Assembly: GCF_000224065.1 (NCBI RefSeq)
Contig: NZ_AFWT01000033.1
Location: 1-50,898 of the forward strand
DNA length: 50,898 nucleotides
Origin: Thiorhodococcus drewsii AZ1
Lineage (GTDB): Bacteria; Pseudomonadota; Gammaproteobacteria; Chromatiales; Chromatiaceae
Reading direction: 5' to 3'
Each line of letters opens with the position of its first letter. The stretch's first letter is position 1. Below are positions 1 through 8,350 of the stretch, one piece after another. The notes below the pieces were generated by a model. The model did no database searches, was not told the DNA's origin, and worked only from the letters and a program-made list of their open reading frames with translations. The position numbers and the translations under genes were made by a program.

Positions 1-174
1 GCTCCGGCCGAGGATGAGACCTCGCCCATACTGGATTCGCCAGCGCTCGATCTGACTGCGGTGCACGCCGAGACTACGGGCCACCTCCGCGACCCCGCGC
101 CCTTGCTCCTCCACGAGCTTGACTGCTTCACGCTTGAAATCTTCTGTGTACTGACGTCTGCTTTGCTTCGCCAT
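1..174 (-). CDS. IS3-family transposase OrfA, N-terminal part (cut by window edge)
   Basis: These 58 codons starting at an ATG on the minus strand encode the N-terminal helix-turn-helix of an OrfA-type transposase subunit. It begins MAKQSRRQYTEDFKREAV and continues with VAEVARSLGVHRSQIERW, the usual pattern of the IS3/IS911 OrfA DNA-binding domain. OrfA binds the IS ends and is normally fused to the DDE catalytic OrfB by frameshifting. OrfB is not in the window. The reading frame is open to the window edge, so this gene may be intact. Confidence 0.85.
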   Translation of the reverse strand, partial: MAKQSRRQYTEDFKREAVKLVEEQGRGVAEVARSLGVHRSQIERWRIQYGRGLILGRS

Positions 175-241
175 GCTTCACCTCGCTTTCGGTCGGCATT
201 ATGCCGCTTGGCAAGGTGTCCGTTTTCATTGAACCACTACA
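1..241 (-). mobile_element. End of an IS3-type insertion sequence (partial)
   Basis: This is the 5' end of an insertion sequence that continues beyond the window edge. Read on the minus strand, the element appears to begin with TGTAGTGGTTCA at about position 241 (TG start, as in many IS3-family ends), followed by a short leader and the transposase gene. Immediately beyond 241 on the plus strand the sequence is open and in frame with the large NTPase gene, so 241/242 looks like the insertion junction. The opposite end and any target duplication lie outside the window. The boundary is inferred from the TG terminus and the restored frame. Confidence 0.6.
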
Positions 242-265
242 GGACTTGCCGCTCGACGCCAGGCG

Positions 266-3200
266 ATGCGCGACGCGATTGCTGATCTTCCCAGTCCCGA
301 TGATCTCCATACCGATTTCTACGACCGCACGCGTATGGCCGATTGGGTCAACGAGTATCCAGGGGAGGTCTTGTGGGTCAGACAGCAGCTCGGTCAAACG
401 CTTGCAGGATGGCGCCCTTACGGCAACTGGTCGCACGCGCCCGACGACGCGAATAGCGTATACATCATCGATGAGACCGCCCGGCTGAGGGATCAAACGC
501 ATCCGCAAGACGGGATGATCTCGATCATCGACGGAATCACTCGCTTGCGCTCTAGACTCGCCGCTCCTGGCGGTATCGTCAGGCTGACCGGCCTTTCCGG
601 AACCGGAAAGACGCGCCTGCTCGAAGCGCTCTTCGATCCAAACATCGGCGAGCAGCCGCTCGATCCCTCGCTCGCCATCTACGCCGATATCGGGCACGAG
701 TCTCCGGAGCCACGGCCCAGCCAGCTTGCCACGCAGCTCACAGCCGAGGGCCGGCGCGCCATCCTCTTGATGGACAACTGCCCCAGCGCGACCCACGATG
801 CCATCGCACAGCAGTGCCAGTCGAGCCCCGTCCTGAGTCTCATCACGGTCGACTTGGACATCCAAGACGACATAACGGAAGGAACGGATGTATTTCGCTT
901 ATTGAACGCATCCGAATCGGTCATCAAAGGGTTGCTTGACCAACGGTATCCTGCTCTTCCCGAGCCTGTTCGGTGGCGCATCGCCGTTTTTTCCGGCGGC
1001 AATGCACGGGTCGCTTTGCTGATCGCCCACTCCGTCTCACCGGATACCAACCTGGCCGATCTGGGAAATGAAGGCATGTTCCGCCGGTTGTTCCATCAAA
1101 GGAATCAAGCCGATGCAGGGCTCCTTCAGGCAGCTGAGGCATTGGCCTTGGTCTACTCGTTCGACGGTGAAACCCTGGATAGCGATCAGACGGAAATCAC
1201 CCTGCTCGCTGGCCTCGCCGGGCTCGATTCAAGGACGCTGTACCGGTCGGTCGCCGAACTGAAACGCCGCGACATCATCCAATGTCGCGGACGCTGGCGG
1301 GCAATCCTGCCCCAGCCGCTTGCGAACTGGCTCGCAAAGCGTGCCCTAGAGAACCAGCCAGCGCTCGGAATTGCCGATCGATTCTGGTCTTACGGTAACC
1401 CACGCTTGCTTAGGTCGTTCGCGCATCGACTGAGTTATTTGCACGACTCCCCTGAGGCGCGCCGAATTGCAGAGGCGTGGCTGAGCGCCACTGGACCGCT
1501 GGTCCGGCTCCGGGAGATCGCCTCGTCGAGCATCGACCCTCGCCATGACTTGATCGAATACATGGCCGCCGTGAACCCTACTGCGGTTCTAAGCGCCTTC
1601 GACCAGTTCACGATGAACGCCAGCCTTGATGAGCTTGGCCCACAAAGTTGTTGGCACTGCAAGCCGTGGGTGTTCTTGCTACGAAAGATCGCCTGGTTCC
1701 CGGAACTGTTCCAGACCGCGGTTCGCGTCTTGGTCCGCTTTGTTTGGGCTGGGCGCGATACGCATGGAGCGCTAACGAACGCCAACCAGCTCGAGGAACT
1801 GTTCTGGTTGAGACTATCGGGGACGAAGGCCGATGCCTCGCAGCGTCTGGCTGCTCTCGAAGAGCTGCTCTTCAGCGCAGACGAGCCCGCTCAAGAGCTC
1901 GGGATGATCGCCCTTCGCGGGATGTTGAGGAGCGGATATTTCTCGGGAAGCGTCGACTGCGGTTTCGGCGGATACCCAATCGACGAGGGATGGCAGCCAG
2001 CCGACGCGACCGAGCGTCGCGACTGGTACTTGGGTGCACTTGCGATCGCCAAGCGATTAGCCTTCGCGGATTCACCGCGTCGCGCCGAAGCGCGCAAGGC
2101 TATTGCCGATCACTTCAGGGATCTCTGGTGCTTTGAAGCCCTGTTCGACGAGCTTGAAGCGCTCGCCCAGGAAATCAACGCTCAAGACTATTGGCCAGAA
2201 GGCTGGCTGGCCGTCAGGCATACCATCGCCTTGGATGCCGATCGAATGGATGCGACTTTGCTCGATCGGCTGCGAAAGCTGGAAGAGCGTTTGGTGCCAA
2301 CCGACCGATGGGCGCGGTTCCGGGCCTATGTGATGCAGCCACTTCACAAGATCCTCGATACCGAGCATGGCGATGACGCTGATGGATATGCGCAAGCGTC
2401 TGAGGCAGCCGTCGAAGAGGCGAGACAGTTGGGACGAGAGATCGCAGAGACACAGGACTTCCCGGCCTCTGTCTGGAACGACCTATTCAGTCCAGCGGCT
2501 CATCAAGCGAGCTGGGTCGGGGAAGGATACGCAGAGGCGGTTGCGGCTATCTCGGAAGGATGGGCCTCTCTCGTCGAGCGCTACGGCGCAAGCAAACAAG
2601 ACAGCAGAAACTCAGCACTAATGGGGGGCTTTCTTCGGAAGAGTGCCGAGATGGACAGGACCAGCGTCGAACGCTTCCTCGACGAGGCGGTCTCCGATCC
2701 TGTGCTCGGTCCAGTCTTCCCTTTTCTGCAGTTGCAGGCTGGTATCGAGGGAGGCGCGGTTCGGCGTCTCATTGAGTCCGCTGAGGGTGGTCTAGCCCAA
2801 CCACGAGCCTATTGGGGGCTCGTCTTCGGCAGGACAACAGAGAACATCCCTGCTGAGGATTTGGCTCGCCTCATTCTGAGCATCGCAAGCTCGACGGATG
2901 GGCTCGCGATCGCCGGGAACATTTTATGCCACCACTTTCGCCATAAGCATGAAGACGAACTGTCATGGGATACATCGTTACTTGAATGTGGCCGGAAACT
3001 TCTTAGAGAGCATCCGCTCGATCAACAGGACGACACGGCGATCTACCACCTCACCGAGATCGCGAAGGTTTGTCTGCCCGGTGAGGAAGGAGTCCAGGAT
3101 GCGCACCAGGCCAGTCGACGCATCTTGGAGATGACGACTGACCGCTACAGAGACTGGCGCACCCTGCGGCCTTTGGTCTCGATTCTACTTGAGCTGCATC

Positions 3201-3673
3201 CGCTGACCGTACTCGATTGCTGGCTTGGCGGCCGCGATGATCCCAGATGGCTTCAATGGATGAGCTCTTCTGGCCACCTCGACCGCAACAACCCACTCAG
3301 CAAAGTGCCGACAGCGATCCTGTTGGACTGGGCACACGCAGCCCCCGAGACGCGCTTTCCACGACTAGCTACTGTTGTCACTGCATTCGAGAAAGTCGAT
3401 GGGATTGCCAATTTTTCCCAGACAACGCTTTCACTCCTGCAAGAGGCACCGGATCGTTCAGCAGTCCTAGAAGCGCTGGCACCACAGTTTCGCCCCAACA
3501 GCTTTGGCTCACGGGCGGACCTCCTTGAGGAGCGACGGTCTCTCATACTGCCATTCCTCGATGATGAAGATGTATGGGTTGCCGGAGCTGCACTCGAGAT
3601 CGAAAGGACGTTGCAGGATGAAATCGCCTTCGAGCGCGAACGCGAGGGTAATAGGGATGAGCGTTTCGAATAA
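266..3673 (+). CDS. STAND-type P-loop NTPase, 5'-truncated by the IS
   Basis: This 1135-residue protein has a Walker A motif (GLSGTGKT, lysine at residue 115) and a Walker B-like strand ILLMDNCP (Asp170). Winged-helix-like and long all-helical regions that could be repeats follow, as in STAND regulators and defence NTPases. The frame stays open upstream of this ATG to the IS junction near 242, reading GLAARRQAMRD. Coding sequence therefore existed upstream and the ATG at 266 is probably internal. In relatives of this architecture the missing N-terminus often carries an effector such as a nuclease, which is an inference here. The remaining protein may be a non-functional or effector-less remnant. 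There is no obvious ribosome binding site. The exact family is not recognised beyond STAND. Confidence 0.7.
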   Translation: MRDAIADLPSPDDLHTDFYDRTRMADWVNEYPGEVLWVRQQLGQTLAGWRPYGNWSHAPDDANSVYIIDETARLRDQTHPQDGMISIIDGITRLRSRLAAPGGIVRLTGLSGTGKTRLLEALFDPNIGEQPLDPSLAIYADIGHESPEPRPSQLATQLTAEGRRAILLMDNCPSATHDAIAQQCQSSPVLSLITVDLDIQDDITEGTDVFRLLNASESVIKGLLDQRYPALPEPVRWRIAVFSGGNARVALLIAHSVSPDTNLADLGNEGMFRRLFHQRNQADAGLLQAAEALALVYSFDGETLDSDQTEITLLAGLAGLDSRTLYRSVAELKRRDIIQCRGRWRAILPQPLANWLAKRALENQPALGIADRFWSYGNPRLLRSFAHRLSYLHDSPEARRIAEAWLSATGPLVRLREIASSSIDPRHDLIEYMAAVNPTAVLSAFDQFTMNASLDELGPQSCWHCKPWVFLLRKIAWFPELFQTAVRVLVRFVWAGRDTHGALTNANQLEELFWLRLSGTKADASQRLAALEELLFSADEPAQELGMIALRGMLRSGYFSGSVDCGFGGYPIDEGWQPADATERRDWYLGALAIAKRLAFADSPRRAEARKAIADHFRDLWCFEALFDELEALAQEINAQDYWPEGWLAVRHTIALDADRMDATLLDRLRKLEERLVPTDRWARFRAYVMQPLHKILDTEHGDDADGYAQASEAAVEEARQLGREIAETQDFPASVWNDLFSPAAHQASWVGEGYAEAVAAISEGWASLVERYGASKQDSRNSALMGGFLRKSAEMDRTSVERFLDEAVSDPVLGPVFPFLQLQAGIEGGAVRRLIESAEGGLAQPRAYWGLVFGRTTENIPAEDLARLILSIASSTDGLAIAGNILCHHFRHKHEDELSWDTSLLECGRKLLREHPLDQQDDTAIYHLTEIAKVCLPGEEGVQDAHQASRRILEMTTDRYRDWRTLRPLVSILLELHPLTVLDCWLGGRDDPRWLQWMSSSGHLDRNNPLSKVPTAILLDWAHAAPETRFPRLATVVTAFEKVDGIANFSQTTLSLLQEAPDRSAVLEALAPQFRPNSFGSRADLLEERRSLILPFLDDEDVWVAGAALEIERTLQDEIAFEREREGNRDERFE

Positions 3674-3995
3674 CCCTCGCTTAGCGCCTCAACGTCGACG
3701 ACCTCACGTTGACCGTCAACCGTCTGACTTCGCGATTATTCCATGAAAATGCATGGTTCACGCCGCAGACGCCAATTTGGTGACCGCTCTCCAGCAGAAT
3801 CCTGTCGTTTCAGTGCCAAACCGGAGTGATAGCTGTCAGGATGGAGCTGACAGATAGCCCGGAAGGCCGGGTGACCGATACTGGGACCCTACTGCCCCAG
3901 ATCAGTCACCCAGCAGTGACTGCTTTCAGGCCGAGCCGCTTCGTCAACCGCCGACCATGCTTCTGTTTCCCTTCCTGAAAATGAGGAAACAGACG
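3674..3995. other. Intergenic region with three small dyads ahead of the recombinase
   Basis: No gene is seen in this 322-bp stretch. It holds a cluster of inverted repeats: CTGTCA/TGACAG (3833-3838 and 3848-3853), CCCGG-AAGG-CCGGG (3858-3871) and CAGTCAC/GTGACTG (3903-3909 and 3916-3922). GGTGACCG occurs twice, near 3779 and 3870. Such clusters next to a tyrosine recombinase gene can be recombinase-binding or attachment sites, but they could also be transcriptional signals. Confidence 0.4.
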
Positions 3996-4625
3996 ATGAA
4001 GACCAACACGACAACATCCCAAGCAGCACATGAGCCGTGGAACAAGGGCAAGCTGATTGGCCAGAAGCCGCCGTTGAAGCTGCACGAGATCTGGACCGTC
4101 CGAACGCAGCTTCGCATGGCAGGGAAGACGCGGGAACTGGCGTTGTTCAACCTGGCAATCGACAGCAAGCTGCGCGGGTGCGATCTGGTCAGTCTGCGGG
4201 TCCGCGACATCGCCCATGGCAATCATGTTGTCTCCCGGGCGAGCGTTGTTCAGCACAAGACTCAGGAGCCCGTGCGCTTCGAGCTGACGGAGCAGACGCG
4301 CGAGGCCGTGGAGGATTGGATCAAGAAAGCGACGTTGTCCTCCACAGACTTTCTCTTCCCGAGTCGGCAAAGTGGTTCGCCACACGTGTCCGCCCGTCAG
4401 TACGCGCGCATCGTGAAGCAGTGGATCGAGCTCATGGGAGGTGATCCCCAGGAGTACGGAACGCACTCGTTGCGCCGGACCAAGGCGACGTTGATCTATC
4501 GACAGACCAAGAACTTGCGGGCCGTCCAGTTGCTCCTCGGGCATCGGAAAATCGAAAGCACCGTGCGCTACCTTGGAGTGGAGGTGGATGACGCTCTCGA
4601 CATTGCCGAGCACATTGAGTGCTGA
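3996..4625 (+). CDS. Tyrosine-type site-specific recombinase (XerD-like catalytic protein)
   Basis: The protein has 209 residues if started at the ATG preceded by GAGGAAACAG, a reasonable ribosome binding site. It contains the tyrosine recombinase catalytic set: Arg60 (LRGCDL), His157 and Arg160 in HSLRRTK, His183 in LLGHRKIES and the nucleophile Tyr192 in VRYLGVE. It is about 100 residues shorter than XerC/D or phage integrases because it has almost no N-terminal core-binding domain, as in other short standalone recombinases. It probably acts on DNA sites nearby, and the dyad cluster immediately upstream is the obvious candidate. No other integrative-element gene is adjacent, so it may be an orphan of a decayed island. 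Confidence 0.85.
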   Translation: MKTNTTTSQAAHEPWNKGKLIGQKPPLKLHEIWTVRTQLRMAGKTRELALFNLAIDSKLRGCDLVSLRVRDIAHGNHVVSRASVVQHKTQEPVRFELTEQTREAVEDWIKKATLSSTDFLFPSRQSGSPHVSARQYARIVKQWIELMGGDPQEYGTHSLRRTKATLIYRQTKNLRAVQLLLGHRKIESTVRYLGVEVDDALDIAEHIEC

Positions 4626-4636
4626 AGACGAGGCAG

Positions 4637-4658
4637 GCGCTCAGCGAAGGCTGGGCGC
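4637..4658 (+). terminator. Stem-loop after the recombinase gene
   Basis: GCGCTCAGC and GCTGGGCGC form a 9-bp stem (one T-G wobble) around a GAAG loop, 12 nt after the recombinase stop codon. There is no T-run after it, so it would be at most a weak intrinsic terminator or a 3'-end stabiliser. Confidence 0.35.
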
Positions 4659-4700
4659 GTCTCGGAAGTCTATTCATGGGTGCCTGCGAAGAGCTGATCC

Positions 4701-5648
4701 TTAAGTCGGGTCCTTGAGTATCTCTTCCAGGGTCGCACACTCTAGGACGCGATCGGCCCAGACCTCGAGCGCGTCCTCGCCCGCCTGCTCGAGGTGCGCC
4801 TCGGCCCAGGCCGGCAGTGCACCGAAGCGCCGGATCAGCAACCGGCGCAATAGCTTGGCCTCGCCCTCCGAGACACCCTGTTGTTTCCACTCCTCGGTCC
4901 AGGTCTTCACCCGTTCGGCCAACATGGCACGCATCTCCTGAAGATCGTTGACGTTCGGTAGCTCGGCGCCTGGAACCCGCGCCGGTAGCAGCACGCGCTT
5001 GAGCCAGACCACGAAGGCACGGCGCAGGCTATCCTGCTCGGGGGCGGCCAGCCACTCGATCAGACTCGCCAGCACCCGCTCGATATCCTCGGGGCGGCGA
5101 CTGTTCTCGAGTCGGAACAGGGCGGCGGCGATATTGCGCTGCCCGGCCAGCGCGGTGTCCGCGAGCCGCTGCTCGTCCAGCAGCAGGTATCGGAACTGCG
5201 GTTGCCAGCGGCGCAGTTGCTGGGGAAGGTCCGGCTCGATCAGCTCATCGAGACTCGTCTTGGCCCACCAGGACTTCTCACCATTGTAGAGGACGATCGG
5301 CAGGACCGGCGGCAGCGGGTCGCCGGCCGGGATCTCGCCGGCTGCGGCCAGATCCTGATAGAGCAGTCCGACATAGGTCAAGAGCCGCACCGTCATGAAG
5401 CGATCGACCGTCGACTGGAACTCCAGCAGCAGATAGACGTAGACCCAGCGATCGCCCCAGCGCAGCCGCCAGATCATGTCGTCCTCGCGCTCGCGCAGGT
5501 CGTGACTGATTCCAATCTCGCTGACGCGTTGCAGTGTGGTGAAGTCCAACTGCTCGACCCAGTCCTCCTGCACGAAGCCACGGATCAGGTCCGCCACCAG
5601 GTCGCGATGCGAAAACAGGAGCTTGTAGGATGGATCGTGGTCGGCCAT
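4701..5648 (-). CDS. Rpn-family recombination-promoting nuclease / putative transposase (DUF4351 C-terminus)
   Basis: This 315-residue protein begins MADHDPSYKLLFSHRDLVADL, the typical start of Rpn/PD-(D/E)XK 'putative transposase' proteins. The nuclease core includes Asp57 in REREDDMIW and the ELLLEFQ-type strand with Glu76 and Gln78. The C-terminal 110 residues form the helical region with KLLRRLLIRRFG and a DUF4351-like tail. Members of the family are calcium- or magnesium-dependent DNA endonucleases that raise recA-independent recombination and occur in many copies in Chromatiaceae. It appears complete. An 88%-like copy of its 3' end lies in opposite orientation at about 10.6-10.9 kb. Confidence 0.85.
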   Translation of the reverse strand: MADHDPSYKLLFSHRDLVADLIRGFVQEDWVEQLDFTTLQRVSEIGISHDLREREDDMIWRLRWGDRWVYVYLLLEFQSTVDRFMTVRLLTYVGLLYQDLAAAGEIPAGDPLPPVLPIVLYNGEKSWWAKTSLDELIEPDLPQQLRRWQPQFRYLLLDEQRLADTALAGQRNIAAALFRLENSRRPEDIERVLASLIEWLAAPEQDSLRRAFVVWLKRVLLPARVPGAELPNVNDLQEMRAMLAERVKTWTEEWKQQGVSEGEAKLLRRLLIRRFGALPAWAEAHLEQAGEDALEVWADRVLECATLEEILKDPT

Positions 5649-5762
5649 CAGGGGCGAGTGGAGTGTTTTCAGCGTGACTAAACCATACCGGAATCACACC
5701 CAGATGACAGCGATTGTGCAACGAAAAGAACCTCAAATCTGCCCCGCAGCGATCGCTCAGAT

Positions 5763-6011
5763 GTCTGCGCCCGCGCCGACCGGCTCATTGCGCGGCTGAG
5801 TACGATGCAGGGCACGGTCGCGCTCTTCTCGTATGGTCAGTTCGGCGCGGCCCTCGCCGTGCGTTGGATCGGCCTGGCGCTGGTCGAAGGCCAGCATTTC
5901 ACCCTGCACCCGGCGTCGATCAGCATGCTAGGCTGCGACGCACACCATCCGGATCAGCGCACGATCGAGCTGTGGAACGAATGCTGTCACTATCACAGGA
6001 AACCGCTATGA
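5763..6011 (+). pseudogene. Histidine phosphatase C-terminal fragment
   Basis: The frame reads VCARADRLIARLSTMQG, then TVALFSYGQFGAALAVRWIG and EGQHFTLHPASISMLG. This matches the second half of a phosphoglycerate-mutase-like histidine phosphatase, including the (S/T)xGxF region that normally has a catalytic His; here it reads SYGQF where relatives have SHGQF. The N-terminal RHG motif is absent and the upstream 100 bp bear no matching coding sequence. This is therefore a 5'-truncated remnant, and the His-to-Tyr change supports loss of function. Its stop codon overlaps the ATG of the next gene (ATGA). Confidence 0.7.
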
Positions 6012-6559
6012 GCCACTACCAAATTGCCGTCATTGTCGGCAGCCTTCGCCGCGATTCCTTCAACCGCAAGCTGGCGGATGCCATCGCGAAACTGGCGCCA
6101 CCGTCGTTTTCATTCAGCCAGGTGCAGATCGGCGACCTACCGCTTTACAACCAGGACGATGACGCGAGCCCGGCCGCGTCCGTCACGCGGCTGAAGACCG
6201 AGATCGCGGCGGCTCAGGGTCTGCTGTTCGTCACGCCCGAATACAACCGTTCGATCCCCGGCGTGCTCAAGAACGCGATCGATCATGCCTCGCGCCCCTA
6301 TGGTCAGAGCGCTTGGGCGGGCAAACCGGCTGGGGTGCTGGGCGTCTCGGTCGGCGCCATGGGCACCGCCCTGGCGCAACAGCATCTGCGCAACATTCTC
6401 GCCTATCTGGATGTGCCAACCCTGGGCCAACCGGAAGCCTTCATCCAGGCCAAGGACGGGTTGTTCGATGAGGCCGGCAACATCGGCGTGGACAGCCGAG
6501 ATTTCCTGCAGGGCTGGATGGACCGCTATGTCGCCTGGGTCACCAGGCACGCGGCCTGA
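6008..6559 (+). CDS. NADPH-dependent FMN reductase / NAD(P)H:quinone oxidoreductase family
   Basis: This 183-residue flavodoxin-fold protein starts MSHYQIAVIVGSLRRDSFNR, the FMN phosphate-binding loop of the NADPH-dependent FMN reductase family. It contains TPEYNRSIPGVLKNAID, the family's flavin-contact segment. Members reduce FMN, quinones, azo compounds or metal oxyanions with NAD(P)H in the cytoplasm. The start overlaps the stop of the phosphatase remnant, so the ancestral unit was a translationally coupled pair. The VIT1-like gene follows 10 bp later and is probably co-transcribed. Length and motifs suggest an intact enzyme. Confidence 0.88.
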   Translation: MSHYQIAVIVGSLRRDSFNRKLADAIAKLAPPSFSFSQVQIGDLPLYNQDDDASPAASVTRLKTEIAAAQGLLFVTPEYNRSIPGVLKNAIDHASRPYGQSAWAGKPAGVLGVSVGAMGTALAQQHLRNILAYLDVPTLGQPEAFIQAKDGLFDEAGNIGVDSRDFLQGWMDRYVAWVTRHAA

Positions 6560-6569
6560 TCGCGACGCC

Positions 6570-7271
6570 ATGACAGGGTCGCGACACCACAAGGAACGCC
6601 ACCGCACGGACCGCATCGGCTGGCTGCGGGCCGCCGTGCTCGGTGCGAACGACGGCATCGTCTCGACCGCCAGTCTGCTGGTCGGCGTGGCGGCGGCCAA
6701 TGCCAGTCACGCCGACATTCTGCTGACCGGGGTTGCGGGTTTGGTGGCCGGCGCCATGTCGATGGCCGCTGGCGAGTATGTCTCGGTCCATTCACAGGCC
6801 GACACCGAGAAGGCCGACCTGGCGCGCGAGCGCACGGAGTTGGAGCAGAATCCACCCGCCGAACGCCGTGAACTCGCGGCCATCTATGTCAACCGGGGAC
6901 TTGAGCCGAACCTTGCAGCGCAAGTGGCGGAGCAACTGATGGCGCACGATGCCCTCGCCGCCCATGCGCGCGACGAGCTCGGCATCTCCGAGACCCTCAG
7001 CGCACGGCCGATTCAGGCCGCCCTGGCGTCGGCCGCCAGTTTCGCGGTCGGCGCGGCGCTGCCGCTGGCCGTCACGGCAGTGGCACCCGAGCACATCCTG
7101 ATTCCCTGGGTGTCGGGTGCCTCTCTCGCCTTCCTCGCCCTGTTGGGCGCCATCGCCGCTCGGGTTGGTGGTGCCAGCATGCTGGTCGGCGCCTCGCGGG
7201 TCACCTTCTGGGGAGCGCTGGCGATGGCCATCACGGCCGGTGTAGGTTCAGTGTTCGGTGGCGCTGTTTGA
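6570..7271 (+). CDS. VIT1/CCC1-family iron/manganese transporter
   Basis: The 233-residue protein shows the family signature in order: an N-terminal LRAAVLGANDGIVSTASLLVGV helix, then AGAMSMAAGEYVSVHSQADTE, a soluble acidic metal-binding helical segment (about residues 75-140), and three C-terminal membrane helices ending near the C-terminus. VIT1/CCC1 proteins move Fe2+ or Mn2+ out of the cytosol; in bacteria (MbfA-like and VIT relatives) they sit in the inner membrane. The start was chosen at the ATG after the FMN reductase stop, because longer in-frame sequence is antisense-like overlap with the upstream gene. It converges with the following gene, with a 40-bp gap. Confidence 0.88.
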   Translation: MTGSRHHKERHRTDRIGWLRAAVLGANDGIVSTASLLVGVAAANASHADILLTGVAGLVAGAMSMAAGEYVSVHSQADTEKADLARERTELEQNPPAERRELAAIYVNRGLEPNLAAQVAEQLMAHDALAAHARDELGISETLSARPIQAALASAASFAVGAALPLAVTAVAPEHILIPWVSGASLAFLALLGAIAARVGGASMLVGASRVTFWGALAMAITAGVGSVFGGAV

Positions 7272-7311
7272 TGCAGTTTCGGTTTCTGGTGCAGACGTTG
7301 TCATCGCGCAC

Positions 7312-7797
7312 TCAATAGCGCCCACCGGACGCCCACAAATAATTACGCAGCTCGGCGTCTTCGAGGCGCAGGCGCGCCAATGTTGCGTGGGTGATGAGCA
7401 CGAAGGCACGCATCACTTTGTAGAGTAAACGGGGATGATCGTCCTCCATGGCCTCCAAGGCGGCGGACTCCAAGGTCATAACCCTGCTGTCACCGACCGA
7501 GCGCAGCCCAAAGACATACGCCGAACCGTCGATGAAGCTACGTGTCCCCACGCATTCACCGACGTGCATCTGGTAGAGGATGTCCTCTTTACCGCCAGCC
7601 TGGTCCCGATAGCATTGCATGGCACCCGCCGCTTGCAGGAACAGGGTCTGGCACAGATCCCCTTCGGCGACCAGCACCTCACCATCGCACAGCGTCGTCA
7701 CACCCATCCGGTCCGCGAGCGCCTGCGTTTCGCCATCATCGAGTTCGGCCGCCAGGAGGGAGCGGCGAAGCGCTTCCAACTTATCGTTTTCATTCAT
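7312..7797 (-). CDS. Cyclic nucleotide-binding-fold protein
   Basis: The 161-residue protein (from ATG 7797, preceded by AGAGGA at good spacing) has the beta-roll pattern of a cyclic nucleotide-binding domain. It contains DGEVLVAEGDLCQTLFLQAAG, a MHVGECVGTRSFIDGS phosphate-cassette-like turn, and SRVMTLESAALEAM followed by helices. No DNA-binding domain follows, so it is not a complete CRP-type regulator but a single-domain sensor of the kind often linked to stress or signalling proteins. The cassette lacks the canonical Arg-Ala-Ala, so cAMP binding is uncertain. An upstream ATG at 7884 would add 29 residues without family resemblance. Confidence 0.7.
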   Translation of the reverse strand: MNENDKLEALRRSLLAAELDDGETQALADRMGVTTLCDGEVLVAEGDLCQTLFLQAAGAMQCYRDQAGGKEDILYQMHVGECVGTRSFIDGSAYVFGLRSVGDSRVMTLESAALEAMEDDHPRLLYKVMRAFVLITHATLARLRLEDAELRNYLWASGGRY

Positions 7798-8350
7798 CGA
7801 ACCTGTGTCCTCTGGTGGCAAGGGGAAGAGGACATGACGGACATCCCCCGCCTGCGCATCCTCGGCCAGAGGATGTTCATGCATGCAGCGTCATGCCAAT
7901 GAGTCCAGGGCCAGCGTGAAATGCATCGATCGATGCCCGCGCACATGGAATGCGATAGCCGACCCCACCAGGAAGAATAGGCACAGGACCGAGAGCGGTC
8001 GGTACGGTTGCGCACGTAGCCATGAAATTCGTTGGCTTGGTGCGAGACCGAACAGCCTGGCGAACCCGTGTGGGTTCGCTATGACTCGTGCATCTGCGCG
8101 TGCGCACGTTGACCGATGAGTTGGTGCAGCTGCGGCGACTGGCTCCAGGATCACCTGACCGGTCGTAGCTAGTCTCAATCGACATCTACCAAACGCCTTC
8201 GAGGCTTTTCCTCTGATGTGCTCAGTGGCATGACGGTGTAGATACCCTCAAGATCGAGACCTATATCGCGTTCCGCGTCTTTGCTTTTTTGGCACGATGT
8301 CGGTTGAACCGACTCCCTGGACAACAGCGCTACGATGGAGACGCATACGC
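7798..8350. other. Intergenic region between divergent CNB-protein and chemoreceptor genes
   Basis: This 550-bp stretch has no convincing gene. A perfect 7-bp dyad CGAACCC-GTGT-GGGTTCG lies at 8061-8078. A minus-strand open frame (about 7891-8178) ends in a single hydrophobic stretch, PLSVLCLFFLVGSAIAF. It has no recognisable homology and could be a decayed membrane-protein tail. The promoters of both flanking genes must lie here. Confidence 0.4.

Noticed and set aside
3906-4613. Minus-strand frame of 235 codons opposite the recombinase
   Set aside because: It is antisense to a recombinase with a full catalytic set; composition is that of a shadow frame.
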